Source: Pararhizobium arenae (lineage in GTDB: Bacteria > Pseudomonadota > Alphaproteobacteria > Rhizobiales > Rhizobiaceae). From it: a stretch of 64,000 nucleotides of DNA. The DNA lies in contig NZ_MOOY01000004.1 of NCBI RefSeq assembly GCF_001931685.1, positions 434,001 to 498,000 of the forward strand, given 5' to 3'. Both the position numbers and the translations under genes were made by a program. Under the pieces are notes generated by a model that was given only the letters and a program-made list of their open reading frames with translations, made no database searches and was not told the DNA's origin. Shown one piece after another: positions 44,286 to 54,767 of the stretch. The stretch's first letter is position 1. Every line of letters begins with the position of its first letter.

Positions 44286-45353
44286 ATGGACACGACTATT
44301 CTTGTCGTCAGCGATGCCTGGCATCCGCAGGTCAATGGTGTTGTCAGGACACTGGATGAGTTGTCGCGAACCGTGGCGGAGCAGGGGGCGAAAATCCACT
44401 TCCTGACGCCGGATCGTTTCACCACCATCCCTTTGCCGTTTTATCCCGATATCCGGCTTGCCTTGCCGACGCGGCGACAGGTCGCCGATGTCATCGACGC
44501 CGTCGAGCCCGACTATATCCATATCGCAACGGAGGGCCCTCTCGGGCTCGTCGCCCGCCGCATCTGCCTGCAGCGCGGCCTTCCCTTTACCACCAGCTAT
44601 CACACCCGCTTCCCGGAATTTGTCAGCGCTCGCTTACCCATACCGGAGAGCTGGAGCTACTGGTGGCTGCGACAGTTCCACAATTCCGGCGATGGCATGA
44701 TGGTGGCGACGGCGACGCTCGGAACCGAGATGGCCGCCCGTGGCTTCCGCAACATCAAACGATGGACGCGCGGCATCGATACCGCTCTGTTCAATCCATC
44801 ACGGCGCCGTGACGAGTGGTTGCCGCGACCAATCTTTCTGAATGTCGGCCGGGTGGCCGTTGAAAAAAACCTGCCGGCTTTCCTTGATCTCGATCTTCCT
44901 GGCACCAAGGTTGTTGTCGGCGACGGTCCGGATCTGGCAGCCCTCAAGCAGCGCTACCCGGACGTTCATTTCTTGGGACGACAGACGGGTACCGATCTTG
45001 CGGCCATCTACGCATCGGCAGATGTCTTCGTCTTCCCGAGTAAGACGGATACGTTCGGTAATGTCATCCTTGAGGCGCTCGCAAGCGGCTGTCCGGTCGC
45101 CGCCTTCCCGGTGACAGGCCCGCGTGACATTCTGGCGGATGGAGGCGGAACGTTGTCAAACGATCTGCAGCAGGCGGCTTTGAGTGCCCTTGATGTGTCG
45201 CGGCAACAGGCGCGTGAGAAAGCATTGAGTTACAGTTGGGCCGAATGCGGGCGCCAGTTTCTCTCCAATCTCACGCGCGTCCCGAAAAACGCCTTTGCCG
45301 GGCGGCGCGGGCGACGGCTTGGAAGCTACTCAAGACCGCATCGCATCACCTGA
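44286..45353 (+). CDS. Glycosyltransferase family 4 (GT-B)
   Basis: A 355-residue retaining glycosyltransferase. The N-terminal acceptor domain opens TILVVSDAWHPQVNGVVRTL (the glycine-rich GVVRT loop), followed by DYIHIATEGPLGLVAR and PFTTSYHTRFPEF. The C-terminal donor domain has FLNVGRVAVEKNLPAFL, VVGDGPDL and the E-x7-E end in FPSKTDTFGNVILEALASG. These are GT4 signatures close to mannosyl- and lipid-glycosyltransferases of rhizobia. Start ATG 44286 follows GGAGGTTAAT. Acceptor unknown; see findings. Confidence 0.85.
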   Translation: MDTTILVVSDAWHPQVNGVVRTLDELSRTVAEQGAKIHFLTPDRFTTIPLPFYPDIRLALPTRRQVADVIDAVEPDYIHIATEGPLGLVARRICLQRGLPFTTSYHTRFPEFVSARLPIPESWSYWWLRQFHNSGDGMMVATATLGTEMAARGFRNIKRWTRGIDTALFNPSRRRDEWLPRPIFLNVGRVAVEKNLPAFLDLDLPGTKVVVGDGPDLAALKQRYPDVHFLGRQTGTDLAAIYASADVFVFPSKTDTFGNVILEALASGCPVAAFPVTGPRDILADGGGTLSNDLQQAALSALDVSRQQAREKALSYSWAECGRQFLSNLTRVPKNAFAGRRGRRLGSYSRPHRIT

Positions 45354-45359
45354 CAAGAA

Positions 45360-45391
45360 AAAGGCCGGCTTGGAAATCCAAACCGGCCTTT
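45360..45391. terminator. Bidirectional terminator between the glycosyltransferase and pgi
   Basis: AAAGGCCGG and CCGGCCTTT form the stem, extended by TTGG/CCAA inside, with A and T runs on the outer sides in both directions (GAAAAAGG on the left, CCTTTGTC on the right). It sits between convergent stops. Confidence 0.75.
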
Positions 45392-45410
45392 GTCATTCCT
45401 GCGGGCTGCG

Positions 45411-47036
<1,626 letters not shown>

Positions 47037-47132
47037 GGGAGCTCCTTGCGTCGCATAGGGATGCGCTAGCTAGTCGCTTTAGCCTGTCTAAATCAAGCCC
47101 GCCGAGGCCACGAAACGGATTTTCGCCGCGTG

Positions 47133-47174
47133 AAAAAGCCAATCGATCCGCGCTGCTTGCAAGCGCGGATCGAT
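47133..47174 (-). terminator. Rho-independent terminator of fadD
   Basis: ATCGATCCGCGCT (47142-47154) pairs perfectly with AGCGCGGATCGAT (47162-47174); on the minus strand it is followed by TGGCTTTTTCACG. It lies 12 bp after the fadD stop. Confidence 0.88.
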
Positions 47175-47185
47175 CTGACCTGAAA

Positions 47186-48886
47186 TCAGCCGCGCAGATC
47201 CTTGCGCAGAATTTTGCCGACGTTGGATTTCGGCAGTTCGGTGCGAAACTCGATGAATTTCGGCCGCTTGTAATTCGTGAGCTGCTCGGCGCAGAAGGCT
47301 TTCACGTCCGCTTCCGTCAGGTCGGGGTCGCGACGCACGATGAAGAGCTTGACGGCCTCGCCGGAATGGCTGTCCGGCACGCCGATCGCGGCGCATTCGA
47401 GGATGCCCGGCATGGTCATCGCCACTTCCTCGACCTCGTTGGGGAAAACATTGAAGCCGGAAACAAGGATCATGTCCTTCTTGCGATCGACGATCTTCAC
47501 GAGACCCTCCGGGTTCATGAAGCCGATGTCGCCGGTGCGGAAGAAACCGTCGCTGGAGATGGCCTTGGCCGTCTCCTCCGGATTGTTCCAGTAGCCAAGC
47601 ATGACTTGCGGACCGCGGATGCAGATTTCGCCGATTTCGCCCAGCGCCAGCGTCCTGCCATCGTCATCGCGGATTTCGACATCGGTGGACGGCAGCGGCA
47701 GGCCGATCGTGCCGGTGAAGGCTTCGCTGTCGAGGCGGTTGGCGGTGGCGACCGGGGAGGTTTCCGAGAGACCGTAGCCCTCGGCGATCGGGCATCCCGT
47801 CATCTTGTGCCAACGCTCGGCGACCGGCCGCTGCACGGCCATGCCGCCGCCGAAGGTCAGCGCCAGCGAGGAGAAGTCCAGCTTCTGGAAGTCGGCATTG
47901 TTCATCAGCGCGTTGAAGAGCGTGTTGAGGCCGGGGAAGATGTTGATCCTGTACTTGGCGATTTCCTTGACGAAGGCCGGGATATCGCGCGGGTTCGGTA
48001 TCAGGATGTTTTCGCCGCCGGTGCTTAAGCCCATGAGGCCGTTCACGGTCAGTGCGAAGATATGGTAGAGCGGCAGGGCGCAAAGGAACACCAGCCGCTC
48101 CGGTCGCGGCCTGCGCAGGAATGCGGTTTCGAGCCAGAGACCCATCTGGGCCATGTTGGACAAGAGATTGGCGTGGGTGAGCGTCGCACCCTTGGAAACG
48201 CCTGTCGTGCCGCCGGTATATTGTAGGAAGGCAACGTCTTCCTGTTTGACGCCGGTGTCTGTGATCGACTTGTTGCTGCCGGCTGCAAGCACGTTTTTGA
48301 ACGAAATATGTCCCGGCAGGGACCAGGCGGGTACCAGCTTCTTCACGCGGCGCACCACGAGATTGACGATAACACCCTTCAGACCCAGCATGTCGCCCAT
48401 CGTGGTCACGACGATATGTTTCAATTGCGTGCGGGCGGCCACCTGCTCGACGGTATGGGCGAAGTTCTCGAGAACGAAAATCGCCTTGGCCCCGGAATCG
48501 TTCAGCTGGTACTCCAGCTCGCGAGGCGTATAGAGCGGGTTGACGTTGACGACGGTGAAGCCTGCCCGCAGAATCGCAAAGACGATGACCGGGTTCTGCA
48601 GAACGTTCGGCATCATCACAGCAACGCGGTCGCCCTTCTGGAGACCGAGCGATTGCAGCCAGGCGCCAACCTTGCGGCTCTCGGTTTCCAGCCCTGTGAA
48701 GCTTAAGGATTTGCCCATGCAGGTAAAGGCAGGGCGATCGCCGTATTTCGCGCAGGATTGCTCGAAAAGTTCGCCGATCGAATTGTGCGTAGGCCGGGCG
48801 ATTTCGGCTGGCATGCCGGGTGGGTAGGAAGCAAGCCAGGGTTTTGCCGCAGCTTGGCTGTTCGTCTGTGTCTGGATGTCCGGCAT
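47186..48886 (-). CDS. fadD: Long-chain fatty acid-CoA ligase
   Basis: Activates fatty acids to acyl-CoA with ATP for beta-oxidation and lipid remodelling. The 566-residue protein has the P-loop motif QYTGGTTGVSKGATLTHANL (about 206-225), the ATP-binding YGLSETSPVA, the linker motif GFFRTGDIGFMNPEG and the catalytic Lys in LPKSNVGKILRKDL near the end. The start MPDIQTQTNSQAAAKPWL has GGAGAGAGAC upstream; the frame continues further without a ribosome site. A palindromic site resembling LiuR operators lies upstream. Confidence 0.94.
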   Translation of the reverse strand: MPDIQTQTNSQAAAKPWLASYPPGMPAEIARPTHNSIGELFEQSCAKYGDRPAFTCMGKSLSFTGLETESRKVGAWLQSLGLQKGDRVAVMMPNVLQNPVIVFAILRAGFTVVNVNPLYTPRELEYQLNDSGAKAIFVLENFAHTVEQVAARTQLKHIVVTTMGDMLGLKGVIVNLVVRRVKKLVPAWSLPGHISFKNVLAAGSNKSITDTGVKQEDVAFLQYTGGTTGVSKGATLTHANLLSNMAQMGLWLETAFLRRPRPERLVFLCALPLYHIFALTVNGLMGLSTGGENILIPNPRDIPAFVKEIAKYRINIFPGLNTLFNALMNNADFQKLDFSSLALTFGGGMAVQRPVAERWHKMTGCPIAEGYGLSETSPVATANRLDSEAFTGTIGLPLPSTDVEIRDDDGRTLALGEIGEICIRGPQVMLGYWNNPEETAKAISSDGFFRTGDIGFMNPEGLVKIVDRKKDMILVSGFNVFPNEVEEVAMTMPGILECAAIGVPDSHSGEAVKLFIVRRDPDLTEADVKAFCAEQLTNYKRPKFIEFRTELPKSNVGKILRKDLRG

Positions 48887-49284
48887 GTCTCTCTCCCGCG
48901 CAACGTTCTTCTGGCTCTCGGTCGCCGCGTCATTCGATCCTCTTGCGAAATTTGCAAGGCGATCGCGACGGCTCCGCTGACTTTGTGGTGGAAACCTCCC
49001 AAATTTCCACATTTGCAGCATGCCGTGTTTGTTGCGGCTCCTCAAGCGCATTCCCGAAGTATATAACCTTAACGTAAACGTCAATATATGGGCGGCGCAA
49101 TGGCGTTCGCTGGCTAGATTTAGCGGGTTCTGTTGCGCCGCAAACACTTTGCCGCTGAGGCACTTGCGGATATATTGCGACGCAGCAGGCTCCGTGATTC
49201 CTCCCAAGCGTTGCGAGCCGATTATTCGAACATCCATTTCAATTTTCACCATTCGGGCGCACCCGCGCCGCTTCAGGTTTCGCC
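48887..49284. promoter_or_regulatory. Divergent control region between fadD and the MFS gene
   Basis: This 398-bp gap holds no gene that can be supported. Its AT-rich middle (49058-49092) contains the palindrome listed separately, probably part of the fadD promoter. The rest has no clear motif. Confidence 0.5.
49069..49084. promoter_or_regulatory. Palindromic operator-like site upstream of fadD
   Basis: TTAACGTAAACGTCAA, read as TTAACGT-AA-ACGTCAA, is an almost perfect dyad (one mismatch) 183 bp upstream of fadD. It resembles the binding motif of LiuR, the MerR-type regulator of branched-chain and fatty-acid degradation genes in proteobacteria. The minus strand gives TTGACG within the same site, so it overlaps a possible -35. 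Confidence 0.45.
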
Positions 49285-50511
49285 ATGTCCGATGACGCAC
49301 TGTCCCACGCCCCCGACCGGGCCGCCCTGCCGGCTGCCCGTTTGGGCGGTTACTCCATCGCCGAGTTGGCACTTGCCGTCGGCAGCTTTGGCATCGGCAC
49401 CGGTGAATTCGCAATCATGGGTCTCCTGCCGCAGGTTGCTGATACATTTGCGGTGAGCGTTCCCGATGCCGGCGTTGTGATCAGCGCCTATGCGATCGGT
49501 GTCGTGGTCGGTGCGCCGTTGATCGCCGTGATGGCTGCCCGCTCGTCGCGCCGCACCTTGCTCTTGGCTTTGATGGCACTTTTTGCGCTTGGCAACCTTG
49601 CGAGCGCGATCGCGGGCAGCTTCGGTCTGCTGGTGGCCGCTCGTTTCCTCGCCGGCCTGCCCCATGGCGCCTATTTCGGCGTGGCTGCGCTCGTGGCGGC
49701 CGGCATGGCGCCGCCGCATCAGCAGGCCCGCGCCATTGGTCGGGTGATGATGGGCCTGACGGTCGCCACCCTCCTCGGCACGCCGCTTGCCGCATGGTTT
49801 GGTCAGGCACTTGGTTGGCGGGCTGCCTTCGGCATCGTCGGCGGCATTGCCGTGCTGACGGTGGCGCTGGTCTTTATGCATGTTCCAAAGGACAGGGCCA
49901 ATCCTGCTGCAAGCCCGCTCAAGGAACTCGGCGCACTCGCCCGCGCTCAGGTTTGGCTCACGCTCGGCATCTGTGCCATCGGCTGCGGCGGTATGTTCGC
50001 GGTTTTCACCTATATCACCCCGGCGCTGACGCAATCCGCGGGCGTGCCGCTCTCCAGCGTACCGATGATGCTGTCGGTCTTCGGTGCTGGCATGATTGCC
50101 GGCAATATCGTCGGTTCCCGCCTTGCCGACTGGGCGCTGATGCCTGCGATCGGGATCGCGCTCGTCTTCAATCTGGTTGCCTTCATTCTGTTTTACTTCA
50201 CTATGTCGTCGCCATGGCTTGCCGTCATCAACGTCTTCCTGATCGGCGGCGGCTTCACAGTCGTTCCCGGCATTCAGATGCGGCTCATCAAAGTAGCGGG
50301 TGAGGCGCAGACGCTGGCCGCTGCCCTCAGCCACTCCGCCTTCAATATCGCCAATGCCATCGGTGCCTGGCTTGGCGGGGTTTCCATCGCCGCCGGTTAC
50401 GGCTGGACATCCACCGGCGTCGTCGGTGCCATCATGGGCGTGGCGGGCATCGCCATTTTCCTCGTATCGATCCTAATCGACCGCTCGGGTGAGGAAAAAT
50501 CCACCGCCTGA
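49285..50511 (+). CDS. MFS transporter, DHA1 (AraJ/chloramphenicol-efflux) type
   Basis: A 408-residue membrane protein with twelve predicted helices. The first helix contains GTGEFAIMGLLPQVAD, the mark of the DHA1 drug:H+ antiporter 2 group; other motifs are NLASAIAGSFGLLVAARFLAG and LPHGAYFGVAALVA. It probably exports sugars or drugs; the substrate is not known. Start MSDDALSHAPDRAALP lacks a strong ribosome site. Confidence 0.87.
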   Translation: MSDDALSHAPDRAALPAARLGGYSIAELALAVGSFGIGTGEFAIMGLLPQVADTFAVSVPDAGVVISAYAIGVVVGAPLIAVMAARSSRRTLLLALMALFALGNLASAIAGSFGLLVAARFLAGLPHGAYFGVAALVAAGMAPPHQQARAIGRVMMGLTVATLLGTPLAAWFGQALGWRAAFGIVGGIAVLTVALVFMHVPKDRANPAASPLKELGALARAQVWLTLGICAIGCGGMFAVFTYITPALTQSAGVPLSSVPMMLSVFGAGMIAGNIVGSRLADWALMPAIGIALVFNLVAFILFYFTMSSPWLAVINVFLIGGGFTVVPGIQMRLIKVAGEAQTLAAALSHSAFNIANAIGAWLGGVSIAAGYGWTSTGVVGAIMGVAGIAIFLVSILIDRSGEEKSTA

Positions 50512-50700
50512 CGACACCGGCATGACAAGATGCCGTATTATTTCTCCTTTGAAACAAAATGCGGCGTCCCGCCCTTGTCATTGTCCCTCTGACATCATTA
50601 CTTGTGCCGGCATGTGCTATAGGCCCGTCTGACATGGCAAGGCGACTGGTCGTATCGTTGTTTTGCTGGCATCCTAGAGGTCCGACGAGGAGGAAATTTC

Positions 50701-51861
50701 GTGGCGCTTGGCCAATTTGAAGGGGATAGCCTGCCACAGCAGGAGCCGCGGCTTTTCGGTCGCCCTGCCTCCGAACGCGCTGCGCTCATCGGGCCGATCT
50801 CGGCGGCACGATGGCTGCTGGTTTTCGTTCTTCTGGCCGGCGTTTACTTCTTCCATGGTTTTCTCGTGCCGGTTCTGGCGGCTCTGGTCATCGGTTTTGC
50901 CAGCTGGCCGATCTATCGTCGGCTGCTGGCCGCAATCGGCGGCAATCGCACCCTCGGCGCAACGATCGCCATTCTGTGTGTCGTGGCCTTCATCGTCGTT
51001 CCGATCACCGTGGCCGCCATGTATGCCGTGGAAGAGCTCCGCGGCTGGTTGCTCTGGGCCATCGAGACCAACGAGGTTGGTGCGCCGGTGCCGCCTTGGT
51101 TTGCCGATGTTCCCGGTATCGGAGCGTGGCTGACGGCGCAGTGGGCCAAATACGTGGGTCACCCCAAGGCGCTCGGCGAGCTTGTGCAGCTGATCAGCGG
51201 CTCCAATATCGGCAATATCTATCGCGGCGTACTGGTTGTCGGCGCGTCCGCCGCCCAGTCTCTGCTGACGCTGCTGTTCATGCTGATCTCGCTGTTCTTC
51301 GTCTATCGGGATGGCGAATCCTTCGTCGCGCAAATCGACAAGCTCGGCGAACGTATCCTGCCGATGCGCTGGGAGCGCGTTTCCCGCATCGTGCCGCTCA
51401 CCATCAGCTCGACGGTCACAGGCATGGGCATCATCGCCATAGGCGAGGGCATCGTACTCGGCATTGCCTATTGGCTGGCGGGCGTTCCATCACCCGTCAC
51501 GCTCGGCATCATCACCGGTGTCATGGCGATGATCCCCGGTGGTGCGCCGTTGTCGTTTACGCTGGTGTCCATCTATCTTGCCGCCAGCGGCTCCCCGGTC
51601 AATGGCCTGGCACTGTTTATCTGGGGTTCGGTCGAGCTGTTCATCGTCGACAAGACGCTACGCCCGAAGCTCGTCGGCGGCCCGATCAAGCTTCCGTTTC
51701 TTCCGACGTTCTTCGGTCTCGTGGGTGGCGTGAAGACCATGGGCTTCCTCGGCCTCTTCGTGGGGCCGGTTCTCATGGCGCTGCTGGTGGCCATCTGGCG
51801 CGAGTGGTTGCGCGAGGTCACGTCGCATCCTGTGCCGCAAAACGTGATTATCCGCGAATAG
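50701..51861 (+). CDS. AI-2E family (PerM) permease
   Basis: A 386-residue inner-membrane protein with about eight helices of the AI-2E/PerM family (YhhQ, TqsA and YdiK relatives). The family motif GVPSPVTLGIITGVMAMIPG is near residue 260-280 (with a conserved LVGGPIKLPFLPTFFGLVGG later). GAGGAGGAAATTTC precedes the GTG start at 50701, which supports that start. Members export signalling molecules or ions; the role here is unknown. Confidence 0.83.
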   Translation: MALGQFEGDSLPQQEPRLFGRPASERAALIGPISAARWLLVFVLLAGVYFFHGFLVPVLAALVIGFASWPIYRRLLAAIGGNRTLGATIAILCVVAFIVVPITVAAMYAVEELRGWLLWAIETNEVGAPVPPWFADVPGIGAWLTAQWAKYVGHPKALGELVQLISGSNIGNIYRGVLVVGASAAQSLLTLLFMLISLFFVYRDGESFVAQIDKLGERILPMRWERVSRIVPLTISSTVTGMGIIAIGEGIVLGIAYWLAGVPSPVTLGIITGVMAMIPGGAPLSFTLVSIYLAASGSPVNGLALFIWGSVELFIVDKTLRPKLVGGPIKLPFLPTFFGLVGGVKTMGFLGLFVGPVLMALLVAIWREWLREVTSHPVPQNVIIRE

Positions 51862-51909
51862 TCGATATCTCTTGATCGTCATTATCTTGACGCTGTGCGT
51901 TATCACGAC

Positions 51910-51944
51910 AGTTCGCTTTCGCGTTATTCTTCGCGAAACGAACT
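51910..51944. repeat. Imperfect inverted repeat between the AI-2E permease gene and apaG
   Basis: AGTTCGCTTTCGCG (51910-51923) pairs with CGCGAAACGAACT (51932-51944) with one bulged base. The arms are 13-14 bp. No T tract follows, so termination is doubtful; it might be a protein-binding site or a folded leader of apaG. Confidence 0.4.
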
Positions 51945-52081
51945 TGTTGTAGTCTATGGCAGATTAAGGGCATGTCCTTTGCGAACGCAGAGAGTTTTTG
52001 GCACGGCCTGTGGAAACTATAAGCTGAGGCATTGGGCGAATCCGGGGGGATTGCGAGAGCTTCGGGAATGAGGGTTTGGTA

Positions 52082-52474
52082 ATGTATCGCGCTCTGACCC
52101 GCGACATTGAGGTGACGGTCGAACCGTATTATCTGGAGGAGCAGTCCGATCCGGATGACAGCCGCTATGTCTGGGGTTATCGGATCCTGATCTCGAACAA
52201 GTCGGGCAAGACCGTGCGCCTGATGTCACGCTACTGGAATATCACGGATGAAAACGGGCAGGTGGATGAGGTCAACGGCCCGGGTGTCATTGGTGAGCAA
52301 CCGGTTCTGAACCCCGGTGAAACCTACGAGTATTCATCCGGCTGCCCGCTGGATACCCCGTCGGGCATGATGTACGGCTATTATTCGATGGAAACGCCGG
52401 AGGGCGAGAGTTTCCAGGTCGCCATCCCTGCATTCTCGCTGGATTCTCCGGGCCAAGTCCGTACCCTGAACTGA
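52082..52474 (+). CDS. apaG: ApaG family protein
   Basis: A 130-residue protein of the ApaG/DUF525 fold. It reads [20 protein letters not shown], and the conserved FAM motif block [20 protein letters not shown] and [14 protein letters not shown] is complete. ApaG is linked to magnesium/cobalt resistance in Salmonella and, more generally, to nucleotide metabolism. The ATG is the third codon of the open frame; an earlier TTG is less likely. Confidence 0.93.
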   Translation: MYRALTRDIEVTVEPYYLEEQSDPDDSRYVWGYRILISNKSGKTVRLMSRYWNITDENGQVDEVNGPGVIGEQPVLNPGETYEYSSGCPLDTPSGMMYGYYSMETPEGESFQVAIPAFSLDSPGQVRTLN

Positions 52475-52500
52475 CGCCGGCCTGCAAAGCACCAAACAGA

Positions 52501-52528
52501 AAGCCCCCACGGGATGCACGGGGGCTTT
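52501..52528. terminator. Bidirectional terminator between apaG and hslO
   Basis: AAGCCCCC (52501-52508) pairs with GGGGGCTT (52520-52527); AAA on the left and TTT on the right allow it to act on both strands. It lies 26 bp after apaG and 8 bp before the hslO stop. Confidence 0.8.
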
Positions 52529-52534
52529 GTCGTT

Positions 52535-53524
52535 TTATTGGGGCCGGACTTCCGTTGCCTCGAAGCGATAGGTCGTGGAACAGAACTCGCAGGTCACGCT
52601 GACATATCCGTCCTCGACAGTGTGGTCGATCTCTTCCTGGCTGAAGCTTGCCAGCACATCACGGATCTTTTCGCGAGAGCAGTTGCAGCGGTCGAACACG
52701 GCCTGCGGCGGGTAGACCCTGACACCGCGCTCATGGAAGAGCCGATAAAGCAGTCGTTCCGTGCCGACAGTCGGATCGGTCAGTTCATCGGCATCGATCG
52801 TTTCGACCATGACAACGGCCTCGTCCCACAGATCGTCGGCTTCGAAATCCTCGCTTGGATCAGACCCGTCGCCACCCGGCAGATCCGCCTGGCGCATGCG
52901 CTCCGGAGCCTCTGGCAAGAACTGCGCGACCATGCCGCCGGCCCGCCAGCGATGGCGGGGCTTGCCGTTTTCGTCCCGGTCGAGAAGCTCGGCCACGCCA
53001 AGGCGAACCTTGGTCGGGATTTGCTCCGACTGGCGGAAATAGACGCCGGCAATCTCTTCCAGCGACGCGCCATCCAGCGGCACGATGCCCTGATAGCGTT
53101 GTGTATGGGCGCCCTGATCGATGGTGAAGGCGAGAATGCCTTCGCCCAGCAGTTCCTGCGGCTGGATCGAACCGTTCTTCTCCGCTTCGGCCAGAGCCTC
53201 CGCATCGTAACGGGCATAGGCGCGGACGCGATCGGGCGTCGAAAAATCTGCGACAACCAGATCGACCGGACCATTGCTCTTGGTTTGCACAATCAGCTTG
53301 CCGTCGAATTTCAACGAGGTGCCGAGCAGAACCGTCAGCACCACCGTTTCCGCCACGAGCCGTGCGACGGGCAGAGGGTAGTTGTGGCGCTCAAGGATAG
53401 CATCCAGCATCGGACCGAGCTGGACCGCGCGACCGCGTACGTCGAGGCCCTCGACCTGAAAGGGTACGACATGATCATCGCCGGCAAAATCGAATTGGCC
53501 GAGGCCGGGCAGGGTATCCGTCAT
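52535..53524 (-). CDS. hslO: Redox-regulated chaperone Hsp33
   Basis: A 329-residue holdase that is switched on by oxidation of its zinc-bound cysteines. The C-terminal switch is intact: FDRCNCSREKIRDVL and VTCEFCSTTYRFEATE provide the CxC and CxxC pairs. The N-terminal domain has VAETVVLTVLLGTSLKFDGK and VDLVVADFSTPDRVRAYAR. The start MTDTLPGLGQFDFAGDDHVV is supported by GGAGCAAGACG upstream. Downstream of it (leftwards) is the apaG/hslO terminator. Confidence 0.95.
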   Translation of the reverse strand: MTDTLPGLGQFDFAGDDHVVPFQVEGLDVRGRAVQLGPMLDAILERHNYPLPVARLVAETVVLTVLLGTSLKFDGKLIVQTKSNGPVDLVVADFSTPDRVRAYARYDAEALAEAEKNGSIQPQELLGEGILAFTIDQGAHTQRYQGIVPLDGASLEEIAGVYFRQSEQIPTKVRLGVAELLDRDENGKPRHRWRAGGMVAQFLPEAPERMRQADLPGGDGSDPSEDFEADDLWDEAVVMVETIDADELTDPTVGTERLLYRLFHERGVRVYPPQAVFDRCNCSREKIRDVLASFSQEEIDHTVEDGYVSVTCEFCSTTYRFEATEVRPQ

Positions 53525-53703
53525 CGTCTTGCTCCTCGCATGCACTGCTTCCGGCCGCACGGTGTTACATGCAGGCACAAACGCGCGCTATGCTCTATTG
53601 ATCCGATGTCCTCGGTCTTTGTCCAGATGGATATGACGGCTCGGTACATCGGCAGGCCTTGACGCTGAGAGCGCGCGGGCCGGATGGATTACATTGAAAA
53701 CGT

Positions 53704-53727
53704 GCCGGCGTCACTGGTGGCGCCGGC
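53704..53727 (-). terminator. Possible terminator after argF
   Basis: GCCGGCG (53704-53710) pairs with CGCCGGC (53721-53727); the minus-strand side continues ACGTTTTC. It is 60 bp from the argF stop, so the assignment is tentative. Confidence 0.45.
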
Positions 53728-53787
53728 GTTCTGGACGCTTAGATTGGGTCGCGCAGCGCAAATTTCAATATGACCTGATGGCAGGCA

Positions 53788-54699
53788 TCAGAGGGCGCCG
53801 AGGCACCAGGCCAGAATCGATTTCTGGGCGTGCAGGCGGTTCTCCGCCTCGTCAAACACCACGGATTGCTTGCCATCGATGACGGCGTCCGTAACCTCCT
53901 CGCCACGATGGGCCGGCAGGCAATGCATGAACAGGGCGTTCTTGGCAGCCTTCTCCATCAGCGCTTCGTTGACCTGGAAGGGCTGGAAGACATTGTGGCC
54001 GCGGGCTCGATGCTCCTGGTTCATCGAAACCCAGGTATCGGTCACGACGCAATCGACATCCTTCACCGCAACATCGGCATCGTGGCAGAGCATGATGTTG
54101 CCGCCATTGTTGCGCGCCCAGTTCAGGATCTTGTCGTCCGGCTCCGAGCCGAGCGGCGTTGCCATATTCAGGTTGTAGCCGAAGCGGGCCGAGCCTTCGA
54201 TGAAGGAGTGCAGCACGTTGTTGCCGTCGCCGCTCCAGGCGATGGTCTTGCCCTTCACGGGGCCATTGTGCTCCTCGAAGGTCATGATGTCGGCCATGAT
54301 CTGGCAGGGATGCGTCAGGTCCGTCAGCGCGTTGATGACGGGCACGGTCGCGTGCTCGGCAAGCTCCAGAAGGCGGGAATGATCCGTGGTGCGGATCATG
54401 ATCGCATCGACGTAACGCGACAGCACCTTGGCCGTATCACCGATGGTTTCGGCGCGGCCAAGCTGCATTTCGGTGCCCGAGAGAAACAGGGTTTCGCCGC
54501 CGAGCTGTCGCATGCCGACATCGAAGGACACACGGGTTCGGGTCGACGGCTTCTCGAAAATCATCGCCAGCATCTTGCCGGCGAGCGGCTTGTCCGCAGT
54601 GCCGGCCTTTGTGGCGGTCTTTCGCACGCGGGCATCGTCGATGATGGTGCGAAGGTCGCCCGCCGTCATGGCGGAGAGATCGAGAAAGTGTCTGGCCAT
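53788..54699 (-). CDS. argF: Ornithine carbamoyltransferase
   Basis: Makes citrulline from ornithine and carbamoyl phosphate. The 303-residue protein has the carbamoyl-phosphate motif [16 protein letters not shown] (about 45-60), the ornithine-binding [12 protein letters not shown] and the catalytic [13 protein letters not shown] near residue 262. The start [17 protein letters not shown] is chosen over the longer open frame because it begins at the first helix and AGGAC lies upstream. It follows argD on the same strand by 60 bp, separated by a short duplicated hairpin. Confidence 0.96.
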   Translation of the reverse strand: MARHFLDLSAMTAGDLRTIIDDARVRKTATKAGTADKPLAGKMLAMIFEKPSTRTRVSFDVGMRQLGGETLFLSGTEMQLGRAETIGDTAKVLSRYVDAIMIRTTDHSRLLELAEHATVPVINALTDLTHPCQIMADIMTFEEHNGPVKGKTIAWSGDGNNVLHSFIEGSARFGYNLNMATPLGSEPDDKILNWARNNGGNIMLCHDADVAVKDVDCVVTDTWVSMNQEHRARGHNVFQPFQVNEALMEKAAKNALFMHCLPAHRGEEVTDAVIDGKQSVVFDEAENRLHAQKSILAWCLGAL

Positions 54700-54732
54700 A
54701 CTGTCGAAGTCCTGCTGTTGTCTGGCGCTCAA

Positions 54733-54767
54733 GCGCCTATCGTTTAGGCGCCCTGTCGTTTAGGCGC
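54733..54767 (-). repeat. Tandem duplication and hairpin between argD and argF
   Basis: TCGTTTAGGCGC occurs at 54740-54751 and again at 54756-54767, a 16-bp step. The second copy includes the argD stop. The first copy forms a perfect 7-bp hairpin (GCGCCTA 54733-54739 with TAGGCGC 54745-54751). It may be a slippage duplication that created a leader hairpin ahead of argF. Confidence 0.65.

Noticed and set aside
50575-50605. TGTCA-N9-TGACA before the AI-2E family gene as a regulatory dyad
   Set aside because: Five-base arms at this spacing are expected by chance, and no known operator fits.
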